A stretch of DNA of 64,000 bases from CAKRJP01 sp963658085. Lineage in GTDB: Bacteria > Bacillota > Clostridia > Lachnospirales > Lachnospiraceae. Made by a program: the position numbers and the translations under genes. The notes beneath the pieces are model-generated. The model saw only the letters and a program-made list of their open reading frames with translations. It made no database searches and was not told where the DNA came from. Positions 42,737-51,908 of the stretch are shown in pieces. The stretch spans positions 8,949 to 72,948 of the forward strand of contig CAVKOU010000009.1 in NCBI GenBank assembly GCA_963658085.1, read 5' to 3'. Positions within the stretch are counted from its first letter, which is position 1. Every line of letters starts with the position of its first letter.

Positions 42737-43820
42737 AAACTACATACCTAAATTTCTGCAATAATTCTGTTGCTTTCTTGGAGGAATCTCCATCATAGAA
42801 TTCAATACGCAGAACCCCTTCTTCAAATTCTCGGTTGTGAACAATGCCAATGTTCTTAATGCTGATAGCATTGGAGGCCAGGATGGTGGCGATGGCGGCA
42901 ATTCCACCGGTTTCATCGATAATGTCGCAGTAGATGGCATGGGCCTTCTTGATAGGACCGGAGGAAATACCGGGAAGTGAATTCCTGTAATTCTTGGAGG
43001 AATCAAACATCTGGTAGATTCCGGCACCGTCTTCCTGATCGATCATTTCCTTGGCTTCCTTTAGAGTTTCGATATATTCTCCCAAAATCTTGGACACGTG
43101 CTCTTTGTTTTTTGTCAAAATATGCTGCCACATGGTGGGAGAGGAGGAAGCAATACGGGTAATGTCCTTGAAACCTCCCGCTGCCAAATGCTTCATTAGT
43201 TCATCTTCCGTATCCGTATCCTTCACAAAATTTACTAAAGTTGAAGCGATAATGTGAGGCAGATGACTGATAGTTCCTGTAATCTCATCATGAAGATTAT
43301 AGTCTAAAATCACAGGGATAGCCTTTAGAGAAGTGACAAATTCCTGGTATCGATCTACCTTCTCCTGAGGTACTTCCTTGGTTGGAGTTAAAATATAGTA
43401 GGCATTTTCGATCAGCATGGCCTTGGAATTCATAAATCCGCTTTTTTCAGAACCGGCCATGGGATGTCCGCCGATAAAATATTTTTCAATTCCTAAATTT
43501 TCTGCTTCCTTGTGAATATTTGTCTTCACACTTCCTACATCAGTGAGAATCACGTTGTCATCTAAATATTTTTGAACCTGTGACAGGTAGGCGGTATTGA
43601 AAGCTACCGGTGCACACAGGAAAATGTAATCGCAGTGATAGAAATTATCATCGATGGTAGTGGCTGCTACATCGATAATAGAATCCTGGGTTGCATAGGC
43701 CAGGGTTTCCTTGCTTTTATCAAAGGCTACAATTTCATAATCTGGATAATACTGTCTGATGGCTCTTGCAATAGATCCGCCAATCAATCCCAGACCAATA
43801 AATCCGATTTTCTTTTTCAT
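42726..43820 (-). CDS. tyrA: Prephenate dehydrogenase with C-terminal ACT domain
   Basis: A 364-residue enzyme that oxidises prephenate to 4-hydroxyphenylpyruvate for tyrosine. The NAD-binding domain begins MKKKIGFIGLGLIGGSIARA; GGHPMAGSEKSGFMNSKAML and TGTISHLPHIIASTLV are the catalytic helices. From about residue 295 an ACT domain (ETGGIAAIATILASNAISIK, VLRIEFYDG) likely mediates feedback inhibition by tyrosine. I use ATG at 43820; AAAGGGGG is 12 bases upstream, and an upstream in-frame ATG at 43847 lacks one. Confidence 0.92.
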   Translation of the reverse strand: MKKKIGFIGLGLIGGSIARAIRQYYPDYEIVAFDKSKETLAYATQDSIIDVAATTIDDNFYHCDYIFLCAPVAFNTAYLSQVQKYLDDNVILTDVGSVKTNIHKEAENLGIEKYFIGGHPMAGSEKSGFMNSKAMLIENAYYILTPTKEVPQEKVDRYQEFVTSLKAIPVILDYNLHDEITGTISHLPHIIASTLVNFVKDTDTEDELMKHLAAGGFKDITRIASSSPTMWQHILTKNKEHVSKILGEYIETLKEAKEMIDQEDGAGIYQMFDSSKNYRNSLPGISSGPIKKAHAIYCDIIDETGGIAAIATILASNAISIKNIGIVHNREFEEGVLRIEFYDGDSSKKATELLQKFRYVVYER

Positions 43821-43859
43821 TTTAATAGAATCCCCCTTTACTAGCACAAATACTCCTTT

Positions 43860-43888
43860 ATTCTAAAGGTTTACGGACCTAAAGTCAA
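43860..43888 (-). promoter_or_regulatory. tyrA-aroA promoter
   Basis: On the minus strand TTGACT (43888-43883) and TAGAAT (43865-43860) are 17 bp apart. Confidence 0.75.
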
Positions 43889-43964
43889 CACATTGTCGCT
43901 TTAAAGTAAAAAAGTGCATTCTAAAATCGAATCCAAACATAATTGTAAAAAGTGCATAAAAGAG

Positions 43965-43993
43965 TTGTAAAGTAAAAGGAGTTTTAGTACAAT
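43965..43993 (+). promoter_or_regulatory. Promoter of the EF-G-like gene
   Basis: TTGTAA (43965-43970) and TACAAT (43988-43993) with 17 bp spacing, divergent to the tyrA promoter. Confidence 0.65.
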
Positions 43994-44034
43994 ATTTACA
44001 TAGTATTTTTAGCGGATAAGGAGGCTGGAATCAT

Positions 44035-46113
44035 ATGAAAGTTTACAGAACGGACGAAATTAGAAACGTAGTATTATTAGGACATGGCGGAAGCGGTAAG
44101 ACCAGTCTCGTAGAGGCCATGTCCTATGTATCGGGAGCAACAAACCGCATGGGAAAGATCGCAGATGGCAATACCATCAGTGATTTTGATAAAGAGGAGC
44201 AGAAGCGGAAGTTTTCTCTGAGCACCACCTTAGTACCTATCGAGTGGGAGAAAGCCAAGATCAATATTCTGGATACCCCGGGATATTTCGATTTTATAGG
44301 TGAAGTGGAGGAAGCAGTTAGTGCGGCAGATGCGGCAGTCATCGTAGTATCAGGAAAGGCCGGCGTGGAAGTTGGTACAGAGAAAGCTTGGGAACTCTGT
44401 GATAAGTATAATCTTCCACGTATGATCTATGTTACAGAGATGGATGTAGATGATGCCAGCTTCCGTCAGGTAGTGGAGGATTTGACAGAAAAGTATGGAA
44501 AGGTGATCGCACCTCATTTCATGCCGATCCGCGAGAATGAGAAATTAGTTGGTTATGTCAACATTATTAAGAATGCAGCCAGAAGATATACCGGTCTTGG
44601 TCAGAGAGAAGAGTGCGAGATTCCGGATTATAGTATAGAGAATTTGGAGAAGTACCGGGAGAAGCTTTTGGAAGCCGTAGCGGAGATTAGTGAAGAATAT
44701 ATGGAGCGCTACTTCGAGGGGGATGAGTTCTCAGTAGAAGAGATCCGAGCAGCCATGCGTACAGAAGTTATGAGCGGAAGTATTGTACCGGTGGCTATGG
44801 GATCTAATACAGAGGCCCAGGGCGTTGCAAACCTTTTATCCGATATTGTACGTTTCTTCCCAAGTCCTGACTGGAAAGAATGTGCCGGACTTAATCGTAA
44901 GACCAATGAAATCTACGAAGCAAATTATGACTTTGCAAAGGCAAAGAGTGCCTATGTATTTAAGACTATGGTGGATCCATTTATTGGAAAATATTCCTTC
45001 GTAAAGGTATGCTCCGGTGTACTTAAAGGAGAGGATGTCCTTTTAAATACATCTTCGGATACAGAGGAGAAATTAGGAAAGATTTATACCATGATCGGAA
45101 ATAAACCGGTGGAGGTACAGGAGCTTTTTGCAGGTGATATTGGGGCGATCGGTAAATTGGCAAATACAAAGACCGGCGATACCTTATCCGCTAAGAATAC
45201 CCCGGTACTGTATGGAAAGACAGAATACTCCAAGCCATATACCTATATGAAATATGTAACCAAGAATAAAGGAGACGAGGACAAGGTTTCCCAGGCTCTT
45301 CAGAAGATGATGGCAGAGGATGTGACCTTAAAGGCAGTAAATGACAGTGAAAACCGTCAGTCCTTAATCTATGGTATGGGAGATCAGCATCTTGAGATCG
45401 TTGTGAGCAAGCTCTTAGAGCGTTACAAGTGTGAAGTGACATTGGAGACTCCGAAGGTTGCCTTTAGAGAGACCATCAAGAAGAATTCTGATGTAGATAC
45501 GAAATATAAGAAGCAGTCCGGTGGTCATGGACAGTATGGACACGTAAAGATGAAATTTGAGCCTTCCGGAGATCTGGAAACTCCTTATGTATTTGAGGAA
45601 TGCGTTGTGGGAGGTGCGGTACCGAAAAATTACTTCCCGGCAGTTGAAAAGGGATTACAGGAATCTGTAGGAAAAGGACCATTGGCAGGATATCCGGTGG
45701 TTGGAGTAAAGGCAACTCTTTATGATGGATCCTATCATCCGGTAGATTCTTCCGAGATGGCATTTAAGACAGCGACCATTCAGGCCTTCAAGAAAGGATT
45801 TATGGAAGCAGGACCTGTCCTCTTAGAGCCGATTGCATCTGTGAAGGTATTAGTTCCGGATGATTATACCGGTGATGTTATGGGAGATTTAAATAAGAGA
45901 CGCGGTCGTGTTCTTGGAATGAATCCAGTTTCAAGTGGTTATCAGGAGGTCATTGCGGATGTTCCTATGACAGGTCTGTTTGGATATTGCACAACCCTTC
46001 GTTCTATGACGGGAGGAAGAGGAAGCTATTCTTATGAATTTGCACGCTATGAGCAGGCACCATCAGAGGTTCAGGAAGCAGAAATTGCTAAGAGAGCTGC
46101 AGAGGAAGCCTGA
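44035..46113 (+). CDS. Elongation factor G-like translational GTPase
   Basis: A 692-residue five-domain GTPase like EF-G. G1 is LLGHGGSGKTSLVEAMSY and G3 is ILDTPGYFDFIGEVEEAVSA, where canonical EF-G has TPGHVDFTIEVER: the conserved His is Tyr. G4 is TEMD (residues 134-137) instead of NKxD. Domain II follows at about 295-390, domain IV contains GGHGQYGHVKMKFEP, and the C-terminus has MNPVSSGYQEVIADVPM. These changes place it in the EF-G-like paralogue group (often annotated fusA2), not the main translocase, which must be elsewhere. It is transcribed alone between its own promoter and terminator. Function of this subgroup is not settled. Confidence 0.85.
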   Translation: MKVYRTDEIRNVVLLGHGGSGKTSLVEAMSYVSGATNRMGKIADGNTISDFDKEEQKRKFSLSTTLVPIEWEKAKINILDTPGYFDFIGEVEEAVSAADAAVIVVSGKAGVEVGTEKAWELCDKYNLPRMIYVTEMDVDDASFRQVVEDLTEKYGKVIAPHFMPIRENEKLVGYVNIIKNAARRYTGLGQREECEIPDYSIENLEKYREKLLEAVAEISEEYMERYFEGDEFSVEEIRAAMRTEVMSGSIVPVAMGSNTEAQGVANLLSDIVRFFPSPDWKECAGLNRKTNEIYEANYDFAKAKSAYVFKTMVDPFIGKYSFVKVCSGVLKGEDVLLNTSSDTEEKLGKIYTMIGNKPVEVQELFAGDIGAIGKLANTKTGDTLSAKNTPVLYGKTEYSKPYTYMKYVTKNKGDEDKVSQALQKMMAEDVTLKAVNDSENRQSLIYGMGDQHLEIVVSKLLERYKCEVTLETPKVAFRETIKKNSDVDTKYKKQSGGHGQYGHVKMKFEPSGDLETPYVFEECVVGGAVPKNYFPAVEKGLQESVGKGPLAGYPVVGVKATLYDGSYHPVDSSEMAFKTATIQAFKKGFMEAGPVLLEPIASVKVLVPDDYTGDVMGDLNKRRGRVLGMNPVSSGYQEVIADVPMTGLFGYCTTLRSMTGGRGSYSYEFARYEQAPSEVQEAEIAKRAAEEA

Positions 46114-46175
46114 TGAGACATTGGACAATTCTGATATCGGTATAGAAAACATTAATAAAAATAAAGAAAAGTAGG

Positions 46176-46207
46176 AAAAAAGCCCTGTTTGAAATAGGGC
46201 TTTTTTT
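46176..46207 (+). terminator. Terminator after the EF-G-like gene
   Basis: AGCCCT (46181-46186) pairs with AGGGCT (46196-46201) within an A-tract/T-tract, followed by seven T. Confidence 0.85.
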
Positions 46208-46309
46208 CTTTGAAAGAAAGTGCTATAATCTCCTTGCAAAATAGCGTTTTTATGTGGATTTGTGTAAAAAAAACGCTAAGATTTTCAGAGATTTATTTAG
46301 GAGAAAAAA

Positions 46310-47668
46310 ATGAAAATTGTGATCATTGGTGACGGTAAAGTCGGTCATAAGTTGACGGCTCAGTTATCAGAAGAAGATTATGATGTAGTACTCATCGATC
46401 AAAATCAGTCCAAGCTTACCAATGCAGTCAATCAGATGGATATTATCTGCATTCATGGAAATGGTGCGGATGTAGAGGTTTTAAGGCAGGCAGATGTTCC
46501 GAATGCAGATATGCTGATTGCCTGTACTTCCATGGACGAATTGAATCTTTTGGCTTGCCTGTTTGGTAGACGACTGGGGGCAAAGCATACCATAGCCAGA
46601 GTGCGAAATCCTATTTATTATGGTCAGCTTGATATGTTAAAGGGTGATTTGCATCTAAGTATGGCTATCAATCCGGAGCTAACGGCGGCAGATGAGATTG
46701 CCAGGGTTTTATTGTTCCCGGAGGCTAGTAAGGTAGAGACCTTTATGAAAGGCCGGGTAGAACTTATTGAGTATATTATTAAAGAGAATAGTTTACTGGT
46801 GGGAATGCCACTGGCTGAGCTTTACAAAACCTATCAGATCAAGATGTTAATCTGTGCCGTCAGACGAGGAGATGAGGTATTTATCCCCGATGGTAATTTT
46901 GTTTTGCAGGCAGGGGATAAGATTCACATTACAGCATCCAGAGACAATTTGCGTTTATTCTTTAAGAAGATGGGACATCGCTCTACCAAAGTAAAGAAAG
47001 TTATCATCTGCGGTGGCGGTCATGTGTGCTACTATTTGGCAAAGCGTTTGCTACAGGCGCGGATGCAGGTAAAGATTATAGAAATTAATGAGAAGCGCTG
47101 CGAGGAACTCTGTGAGTGTTTGCCGGAGGCAACCATCATCAATGGAGATGCTTCGGAACAGTCCCTTTTATTAGAAGAAGGGGCAAAGGAAGCGGATGCC
47201 ATTATCAGTCTTACCGGTATGGATGAGGAGAATATCATCATTTCACTCTTCGGCGTTTCTTTGGGAATCGAGAAAATCGTGGCAAAAGTAAATGAGGACA
47301 ATCGTGCCAGAATGGTGGCAGGACTTGGAATTGATAGCATTGTGTCAGCAAAAACTGCAACAGCCAATACCATTATGCGTTATGTCAGAGCCAGAAAGAA
47401 TTCTTACTCCAGTGAAAATGTAGAGACTATGTATCGTTTGATTGACGGACAGGTGGAAGCTTTGGAGTTTATTATAAAGAAGTCCAGTGAATATGTAGGA
47501 ATCCCACTGAAGGATTTAAAATTAAGATCCAACAACCTGATCGCATGCATCGGCCGTAAGAGAAAGATCATTATTCCAAATGGTGACAGCCACCTGGAAG
47601 TAGGTGACAGTGTAATCATCGTAACCAGAAACCGTTCAGTGAATAGTTTCAGAGATATTTTGAAATAG
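46310..47668 (+). CDS. trkA: Trk system potassium uptake regulatory protein TrkA
   Basis: A 452-residue peripheral protein with two RCK halves. Each half has a Rossmann NAD-binding domain (MKIVIIGDGKVGHKLTAQL at 1; KKVIICGGGHVCYYLAKRLL at about 228) and a TrkA_C domain (about 140-215 and 370-452; VGMPLAELYKTYQIKML, VGIPLKDLKLRSNNLIACIG). It gates the TrkH channel-like subunit encoded 14 bases downstream. RBS TTAGGAG lies 8 bases upstream. A -10 TATAAT near 46222 suggests its own promoter. Confidence 0.93.
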   Translation: MKIVIIGDGKVGHKLTAQLSEEDYDVVLIDQNQSKLTNAVNQMDIICIHGNGADVEVLRQADVPNADMLIACTSMDELNLLACLFGRRLGAKHTIARVRNPIYYGQLDMLKGDLHLSMAINPELTAADEIARVLLFPEASKVETFMKGRVELIEYIIKENSLLVGMPLAELYKTYQIKMLICAVRRGDEVFIPDGNFVLQAGDKIHITASRDNLRLFFKKMGHRSTKVKKVIICGGGHVCYYLAKRLLQARMQVKIIEINEKRCEELCECLPEATIINGDASEQSLLLEEGAKEADAIISLTGMDEENIIISLFGVSLGIEKIVAKVNEDNRARMVAGLGIDSIVSAKTATANTIMRYVRARKNSYSSENVETMYRLIDGQVEALEFIIKKSSEYVGIPLKDLKLRSNNLIACIGRKRKIIIPNGDSHLEVGDSVIIVTRNRSVNSFRDILK

Positions 47669-47682
47669 GGAGCGGTAAAGTT

Positions 47683-49128
47683 ATGAATCGAAGAATGATT
47701 TTATATATTCTGGCACGAATGCTTGGAGTGGAGGCTGCACTTTTATTATTGCCGGCTTTGGTATCTTGTTTCTATGGAGAAGACTCAGCTATCTCCTTTT
47801 TGATTTCGGCAGCCATTTTGTTTTTTGTTTTTGTGGCATTTGGGGTAAGACCTCCCAAGGATCAAACTATCTATGGAAAAGAAGGAATGTTAATCGTGGC
47901 TTCTGCATGGATCCTTTGGTCTGTTTTTGGAGCGCTTCCTTTTACTATTTCAGGAAGCATTCCAAGCTTTGTAGATGCATTTTTTGAGACCATCTCAGGA
48001 TTTACTACCACGGGATCTAGCTTGCTTACAGATGTGGAATCCCTGCCAAAGGGAATGCTTTTTTGGCGAAGCTTCACCCACTGGATCGGTGGAATGGGAG
48101 TGCTGGTTTTTGTAATGGTGATTACTGCTCTGGATAAGAATAATTCCATGCATTTGATGCGGGCGGAGGTTCCGGGGCCGGATAAGGATAAGCTGATGCC
48201 TAAGGCTACTACCACAGCAAGAATCCTTTATGCGATGTATCTGATTTTGACTGCTATCGAGGTAACCTTCCTGCTCTTTGGCGGGATGGATCTGTTTGAC
48301 AGCTTGATTCATGCTTTTGGAACGGCAGGAACCGGAGGATTCTCTAACTATGCAGCCAGTGTTGGACATTTTGACAGTGCGTACATTGACGCTGTTATCA
48401 CTATATTTATGATACTGTTTGGTATTAATTTTAGTTTGTTCTATTTCCTGTTGATTGGTGAGGTGGGAGCCTTCCTAAAGAACGAGGAGTTGAGAGTTTA
48501 TCTGGGAATTATTGCAGTTTCCACAGGAATCATTACCTGGAATATTTATGATCAGTTTGGCAGTATATTGAAATCTTTCCGTTATGCGGTCTTTCAGGTG
48601 GCATCGATCATTACCACCACGGGATATGCCACGGCAGACTATAATAATTGGCCCATGTTATCTCAATGTATTTTAATGATGCTGATGGTGGTGGGAGCCT
48701 GCGCTTCTTCAACCGGTGGAGGCATCAAGGTATCCAGGGTGATCATGGTTTGCAAATGTATCCGAAAAGAAATTCTGACCATTGTGCATCCGAAGAATGT
48801 CAGCATAATAAAAGTCAATGGGAAGAAGGTTAATGAAGATGGAATTCGGACGTTAGCTATTTATTTGATGTCTTATATCATGATCTTCATTGTATCTATT
48901 TTATTAGTGGCTATTGATAATAAGGATTTTGGAACCACCTTTAGTGGTGTTCTTACTTGTATCGGTAATGTGGGACCTGGAATTTCTCTGGTAGGACCTA
49001 CCGGAAACTTTTCTTCTTTCTCTCCATTTTCAAAATTGGTGCTCAGTTTTGATATGCTGGCAGGAAGATTGGAACTATTCCCTATGATGATTCTCTTTAC
49101 CGTCAGTGCCTGGAGACGTAAATTTTAA
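47683..49128 (+). CDS. trkH: Trk-type potassium transporter membrane subunit TrkH
   Basis: A 481-residue membrane protein of the SKT superfamily with four M1-P-M2 repeats. Selectivity-filter glycines are visible in ISGFTTTGSS, FGTAGTGGFSN, SIITTTGYATADYN and LTCIGNVGPG. The motif FWRSFTHWIGGMGVLVFVMV precedes the second repeat. Together with TrkA it imports potassium. Length is typical. A terminator follows directly. Confidence 0.95.
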   Translation: MNRRMILYILARMLGVEAALLLLPALVSCFYGEDSAISFLISAAILFFVFVAFGVRPPKDQTIYGKEGMLIVASAWILWSVFGALPFTISGSIPSFVDAFFETISGFTTTGSSLLTDVESLPKGMLFWRSFTHWIGGMGVLVFVMVITALDKNNSMHLMRAEVPGPDKDKLMPKATTTARILYAMYLILTAIEVTFLLFGGMDLFDSLIHAFGTAGTGGFSNYAASVGHFDSAYIDAVITIFMILFGINFSLFYFLLIGEVGAFLKNEELRVYLGIIAVSTGIITWNIYDQFGSILKSFRYAVFQVASIITTTGYATADYNNWPMLSQCILMMLMVVGACASSTGGGIKVSRVIMVCKCIRKEILTIVHPKNVSIIKVNGKKVNEDGIRTLAIYLMSYIMIFIVSILLVAIDNKDFGTTFSGVLTCIGNVGPGISLVGPTGNFSSFSPFSKLVLSFDMLAGRLELFPMMILFTVSAWRRKF

Positions 49129-49130
49129 TA

Positions 49131-49182
49131 AAAACCTGAAAGTAGATATGGTAATTTACACAGTCTGCTTTCAGGTTTTTTG
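49131..49182 (+). terminator. Terminator after trkAH
   Basis: AAAACCTGAAAG (49131-49142) pairs with CTTTCAGGTTTT (49168-49179), followed by TTTTGTG. Confidence 0.88.
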
Positions 49183-49242
49183 TGCATATTGTCAGGTTTT
49201 AGAAATCATGTTACAATGTGACGCAATAGGAGGATGGTATGT

Positions 49243-50898
49243 ATGAAAAAGAAGAGTAAGGTGTTGATTGCCATTATTTTAATCATATTGGCAGGAATTT
49301 ATTACTATGTAACCCTTCCGGCTATGAACCTTCATTCCAGTGAAACCTGGTACCTGGTAGCCTTGTTTATGGTTTTGCTGGTGGTTTGGTATATGGCCAG
49401 AAGCAGTAGAGAACATGGAATCAAATCTATCATAGAATTAAAAGAAGACAAGATCTTTAAGGGATTTTTAGGAGTGATCGTAGTTCTTGGAATTATCTAT
49501 ATTGGGGGAACGATTTTGTCTTCAGAGATTGTAAATGCTTCTGCTTATGAAAAGCTTATGAAGGTAGAAGAAGGAACTTTTACCGACGATGTGGAGGAGC
49601 TATCTTTCGATAAAATTCCTCTCCTTGACAGAGATACAGCTACTTTGTTAGGAGATCGTAAGATGGGAAGCATGGTAGATATGGTCTCTCAGTTTGAAGT
49701 GGATGAAATTTACAGTCAGATTAATTATAAGGATAATCCGGTGAGAGTTTCGCCTTTAAAATATGCCAGCCTTATTAAATGGTTCACTAATATGAGTGAT
49801 GGTATTCCGGCCTATATTCGTATCAATATGGCAACGCAGAATACAGAGCTTGTAAAGCTTGATGAGGGGATGAAATATACCACCAGCGATCATTTTAATC
49901 GTAATATTTACAGGCATTTAAGATTTGCCCATCCTACTTATATTTATGGAGACCTCAGTTTTGAGATTGATGAGAAAGGAGTACCTTACTGGGTGGCTCC
50001 TGTAAAGAAATTCAAGATTGGTCTTTTTGGTGGAGAGACCGTAGGCAAGGTAGTTCTCTGCAATGCTATTACCGGAGAGATGAAAACCTACGATGTGGAG
50101 GATGTTCCCCAGTGGGTAGACCGGGTATATTCTGCAGATTTATTAGTAAAATTATTTAATTACTATGGAACCCTAAAACATGGATTCTTTAACAGTATTT
50201 TAAGTCAGAAGGATTGTCTTAGTACCACCGATGGCTATAATTATTTGGCTTTGGATGATGATGTGTGGATGTATACAGGGGTCACTTCTGTAAATGGAGA
50301 TCAATCCAATGTGGGGTTTGTTCTGGCAAATCAGCGTACTATGGAGACGAAATACTATGAGGTGGAGGGTGCTACAGAATCCTCTGCAATGTCTTCCGCA
50401 GAAGGACAGGTACAGAATTTAAAATATAGCGCAACATTTCCGTTGCTTCTTAATATTTCCGGGGAGCCTACCTACTTTGTGGCCTTAAAGGACGATGCAG
50501 GACTGGTAAAGAAGTATGCTATGGTAAATGTGCAGAAATATCAGATTGTTGCCATTGGAGACAGCGTAAGCCTTTGTCAGGATTCCTACCGAGAACTTCT
50601 TCTTAGCAATGGAGTACAGGAAGCAAAGAAAGATACCAGGAAGGAAGAGAAGGTTTCCGGAAAGGTTGAAAAAATCGCTCAGGCAGTAATTGATGGAACC
50701 TCTCATTATTATTTGATGCTTACAGATAACGATGAGATCTATGATGTGTCTGTGGCGGACTTTTTGGAGGTTGTGAAATTAGATGTAGGAGACTCTGTGA
50801 CCTTGAAATACAAGAACAATGGGAATTCAAATCTGGTAACGGAATTAAAGGGATCTGAGGAACAAGAGACTGCAGGAGAGCAGACTGCAGAAGAATAA
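49243..50898 (+). CDS. Membrane-anchored protein of unknown function
   Basis: A 551-residue protein with three N-terminal hydrophobic helices (about 5-23, 34-52 and 76-97) and a large remainder, probably extracytoplasmic. That part has no motif I recognise; it includes aromatic-rich beta segments (FAHPTYIYGDLSFEIDEKGV, KFKIGLFGGETVGKVVLCNA) and near the end a small OB-like domain (VSGKVEKIAQAVIDG, YYLMLTDNDEIYDVSVADFL). The tail is acidic. ATG 49243 has AGGAGG 9 bases upstream; an in-frame ATG at 49234 directly abuts the ribosome site. It lies 13 bases before the TAXI lipoprotein gene, so it is probably co-transcribed with it and the GltS-type symporter. Confidence 0.7.
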   Translation: MKKKSKVLIAIILIILAGIYYYVTLPAMNLHSSETWYLVALFMVLLVVWYMARSSREHGIKSIIELKEDKIFKGFLGVIVVLGIIYIGGTILSSEIVNASAYEKLMKVEEGTFTDDVEELSFDKIPLLDRDTATLLGDRKMGSMVDMVSQFEVDEIYSQINYKDNPVRVSPLKYASLIKWFTNMSDGIPAYIRINMATQNTELVKLDEGMKYTTSDHFNRNIYRHLRFAHPTYIYGDLSFEIDEKGVPYWVAPVKKFKIGLFGGETVGKVVLCNAITGEMKTYDVEDVPQWVDRVYSADLLVKLFNYYGTLKHGFFNSILSQKDCLSTTDGYNYLALDDDVWMYTGVTSVNGDQSNVGFVLANQRTMETKYYEVEGATESSAMSSAEGQVQNLKYSATFPLLLNISGEPTYFVALKDDAGLVKKYAMVNVQKYQIVAIGDSVSLCQDSYRELLLSNGVQEAKKDTRKEEKVSGKVEKIAQAVIDGTSHYYLMLTDNDEIYDVSVADFLEVVKLDVGDSVTLKYKNNGNSNLVTELKGSEEQETAGEQTAEE

Positions 50899-50911
50899 AA
50901 GGAGTGAATTT

Positions 50912-51868
50912 ATGAAGAAATTAACAGCAGCAGTCATTGGACTGACAGCGATTTTGACCGTGGGATGCAGCGGGCAAGATAGCAATATCCGATTTGGAGC
51001 AGCCAGGGTGGGAGGTATGTATGCTTCTTTCGCCAATGCTTTTAGTCAGGAAGTAGCAGAAGACCATGAAGATATGGAGATCGTAGTAAAAAATACGGCA
51101 GGTACCGCTGCAAATCTTAGACTACTGTCTGAGGGATATATTCAATTAGCCATTGCCCAGGCGGATGTAGTGCAGGATGCTTATAATGGAACGGGAGATT
51201 ATGAAAAGAGTCCATTAAAAGGATATAGCGCTGTGGCATCGCTTTATACAGAAGCATGTCAGTTGGTCGTACGGGAAGATGCAGGCATTGACTCGGTGGA
51301 TGATCTCATGGGGCATACCATCAGTGTGGGAGAAGAAGAGTCAGGAACGGAGCGAAATGCGGAAGAAATTTTGGATATCTATGGACTAAATGAGAAGCTT
51401 GTAGAGCTTGAAAATTATGATTATGCAGGTGCGGCGCAGGCTATGGTAGATGGTGACATCGACGCTATGTTCTGTACATCAGGAACCCAAACCACGGTTA
51501 TTGAGGAATTAGCCGAAAAGTGCGAGATTAAACTGATTTCTCTGGATGAGGAGCATATTGAAAAATTGATCAAGACCTATGGTACATATGTGCCTTGTGC
51601 TATTTCTGCGGATACCTATACGGATCAAAAAGAAGAAATCAGTACCGTAGGTGTTAAGTGCCTGTTATTGGCAAGAGATGAGCTTTCAGAGGATACGGTT
51701 AAAGTACTTACAGAATCTCTCTTTAAACACAAGAATGACATCGAGTATGCGTTGCCTATGGATCTTTCCCTGGAAGAGGAGACGGCAATAGAAAATGTAA
51801 ACATTCCTTTCCATGCAGGAGCAGCTGCCTACTACAAGGAGCAGGGCTTAGATGTAAGCGTGGAGTAA
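50912..51868 (+). CDS. TAXI-family solute-binding lipoprotein
   Basis: A 318-residue lipoprotein: the lipobox is LTVGC with Cys at about residue 20. The mature part matches the TAXI group of TRAP transporter binding proteins (IRFGAARVGGMYASFANAFS, VVKNTAGTAANLRLLSEG, LAIAQADVVQDAYNGTG, and MVDGDIDAMFCTSGTQTTVI). TAXI proteins bind small organic acids such as glutamate or 2-oxoglutarate. Normally they work with a fused TRAP membrane protein; here the next gene, 40 bases downstream, is a GltS-like symporter instead. No TRAP membrane gene is in the window. Confidence 0.85.
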   Translation: MKKLTAAVIGLTAILTVGCSGQDSNIRFGAARVGGMYASFANAFSQEVAEDHEDMEIVVKNTAGTAANLRLLSEGYIQLAIAQADVVQDAYNGTGDYEKSPLKGYSAVASLYTEACQLVVREDAGIDSVDDLMGHTISVGEEESGTERNAEEILDIYGLNEKLVELENYDYAGAAQAMVDGDIDAMFCTSGTQTTVIEELAEKCEIKLISLDEEHIEKLIKTYGTYVPCAISADTYTDQKEEISTVGVKCLLLARDELSEDTVKVLTESLFKHKNDIEYALPMDLSLEEETAIENVNIPFHAGAAAYYKEQGLDVSVE

Positions 51869-51908
51869 TGATTTAGAGTAGTAATAGATAGAAAGGCAAG
51901 AAATAAAT

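Noticed and set aside
41649..42764. Long plus-strand frames opposite aroA
   Set aside because: They are antisense shadows of a well-conserved enzyme gene and have no ribosome sites.
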